Below are positions 15,137-15,642 of a DNA stretch of 15,642 nt, one piece after another. Numbering within the stretch: the first letter of the stretch is position 1; each line of letters starts with the position of its first letter. The stretch comes from an uncultured Lachnospiraceae bacterium. GTDB taxonomy: Bacteria; Bacillota; Clostridia; Lachnospirales; Lachnospiraceae. The notes under the pieces were generated by a model. That model was given only the letters and a program-made list of their open reading frames with translations, had not been told where the DNA came from and made no database searches. Made by a program: the position numbers and the translations under genes. The stretch lies in assembly GCA_945492935.1 (NCBI GenBank), contig CALYVE010000008.1, positions 1-15,642 of the forward strand, read 5' to 3'.

Positions 15137-15642
15137 TTAAAACTGATTTAAGAATCTTGTATCGTTCTCATAGAGCAAACGCATATCGTCAATCTCATAC
15201 TTTAACAATGTGATACGCTCCAATCCGATACCAAATGCAAAACCGGAATATACATCCGGATCAATACCGCACATTTCAAGCACGTGAGGATGTACCATAC
15301 CACAGCCAAGAATCTCAATCCAACCACTACCCTTACAAACACGGCAGCCCTTTCCGCCACACTTAAAGCAAGTGATATCCACCTCCGCAGATGGCTCTGT
15401 AAACGGGAAATGATGAGGTCTGAATTTCGTCTTTGTCTTTTCGCCAAAGAATTCCTTTGCAAACTGGTCAAGTGTACCCTTTAAGTCTGCCATAGTAATA
15501 TTCTTATCAACAACGAGACCTTCTACCTGATGGAACGATGGTGAATGTGTTGCATCAACTTCATCCGAACGGAAAACACGTCCCGGCGAAAGGATACGAA
15601 TCGGAAGCTTTCCCTGCTCCATAATACGAGCCTGTACAGGAG
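15137..15642 (-). CDS. pheS: Phenylalanyl-tRNA synthetase alpha subunit, 5' part beyond right edge
   Basis: This is the C-terminal part of the catalytic alpha chain. The frame continues to the right edge: before the internal Met at 15622 it reads PVQARI, the PheS class II motif TSPVQAR, so the apparent start there is not real. The visible 168 residues include RVFRSDEVDATHSPSFHQVEG (class II motif 2 region), FPFTEPSAEVDI, a CFKCGGKGCRVCKGSGW cysteine cluster with CxxCxGxxCxxC spacing seen in many Gram-positive PheS, and GFGIGLER-type motif 3 (AFGIGLERI). About half of a normal 340-residue protein is present. It begins the run pheS-pheT-queA-GDPD; any T-box or promoter lies outside the window. 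Confidence 0.97.
   Translation of the reverse strand, partial: PVQARIMEQGKLPIRILSPGRVFRSDEVDATHSPSFHQVEGLVVDKNITMADLKGTLDQFAKEFFGEKTKTKFRPHHFPFTEPSAEVDITCFKCGGKGCRVCKGSGWIEILGCGMVHPHVLEMCGIDPDVYSGFAFGIGLERITLLKYEIDDMRLLYENDTRFLNQF

Noticed and set aside
15620..15622. Met at 15622 as the start of pheS
   Set aside because: The frame stays open to the right edge and reads PVQARI before it, the conserved PheS motif, so this is an internal Met.

Overview
The window looks like a chromosomal housekeeping segment of a low-GC, Gram-positive anaerobe, most likely a Clostridia/Lachnospiraceae member. This is inferred from the AT-rich intergenic DNA, strong AGGAGG-type ribosome binding sites, a class II (Bacillus-like) AroA, an NhaC-family antiporter, an M18 aminopeptidase, and a PadR/HAAS-DUF4097 pair of the kind common in Firmicutes. 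I see no phage, IS, plasmid, CRISPR, tRNA or rRNA signature, and no intergenic gap above 300 bases.

Left part (1-3383, minus strand). An uncharacterised helical protein runs off the left edge (1-1063) and has its own promoter. Next comes a two-gene unit: a small two-TM protein (3114-3383) whose stop codon abuts the SD of a membrane-anchored MutS-like ATPase (1284-3104, TTG start).

Middle (3525-6420, plus strand). A 35-bp near-perfect inverted repeat overlies a TTGACA-17-TATAGT promoter in front of a PadR regulator, which overlaps a HAAS/DUF4097 membrane protein by 8 bp. This looks like a self-regulated envelope module. aroA follows, with its own candidate promoter. A strong hairpin terminator separates it from the minus-strand genes beyond.

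Right-middle (6421-9789). A small acidic membrane-anchored protein and an NhaC-type Na+/H+ antiporter lie on the minus strand. They are divergent from a plus-strand M18 aminopeptidase, with well-formed promoters for both directions in the 247-bp gap. The aminopeptidase converges on the next operon, and their stop codons overlap.

Right part (9786-15642, minus strand). This is a tight four-gene run, pheS (open at the right edge) - pheT - queA - membrane GDPD. It joins phenylalanyl-tRNA synthetase, queuosine tRNA modification and a membrane-embedded glycerophosphodiester phosphodiesterase. Gaps are 16, 10 and 27 bp, with no terminator between genes.

Most of the window is ordinary core genome. 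The parts with least explanation are the left-edge protein, the membrane MutS-like/small-TM pair, the PadR operator with its SN-repeat membrane protein, and the small acidic protein next to nhaC. I did not find anything I could call a clearly new system; the closest candidate is the membrane-MutS pair.
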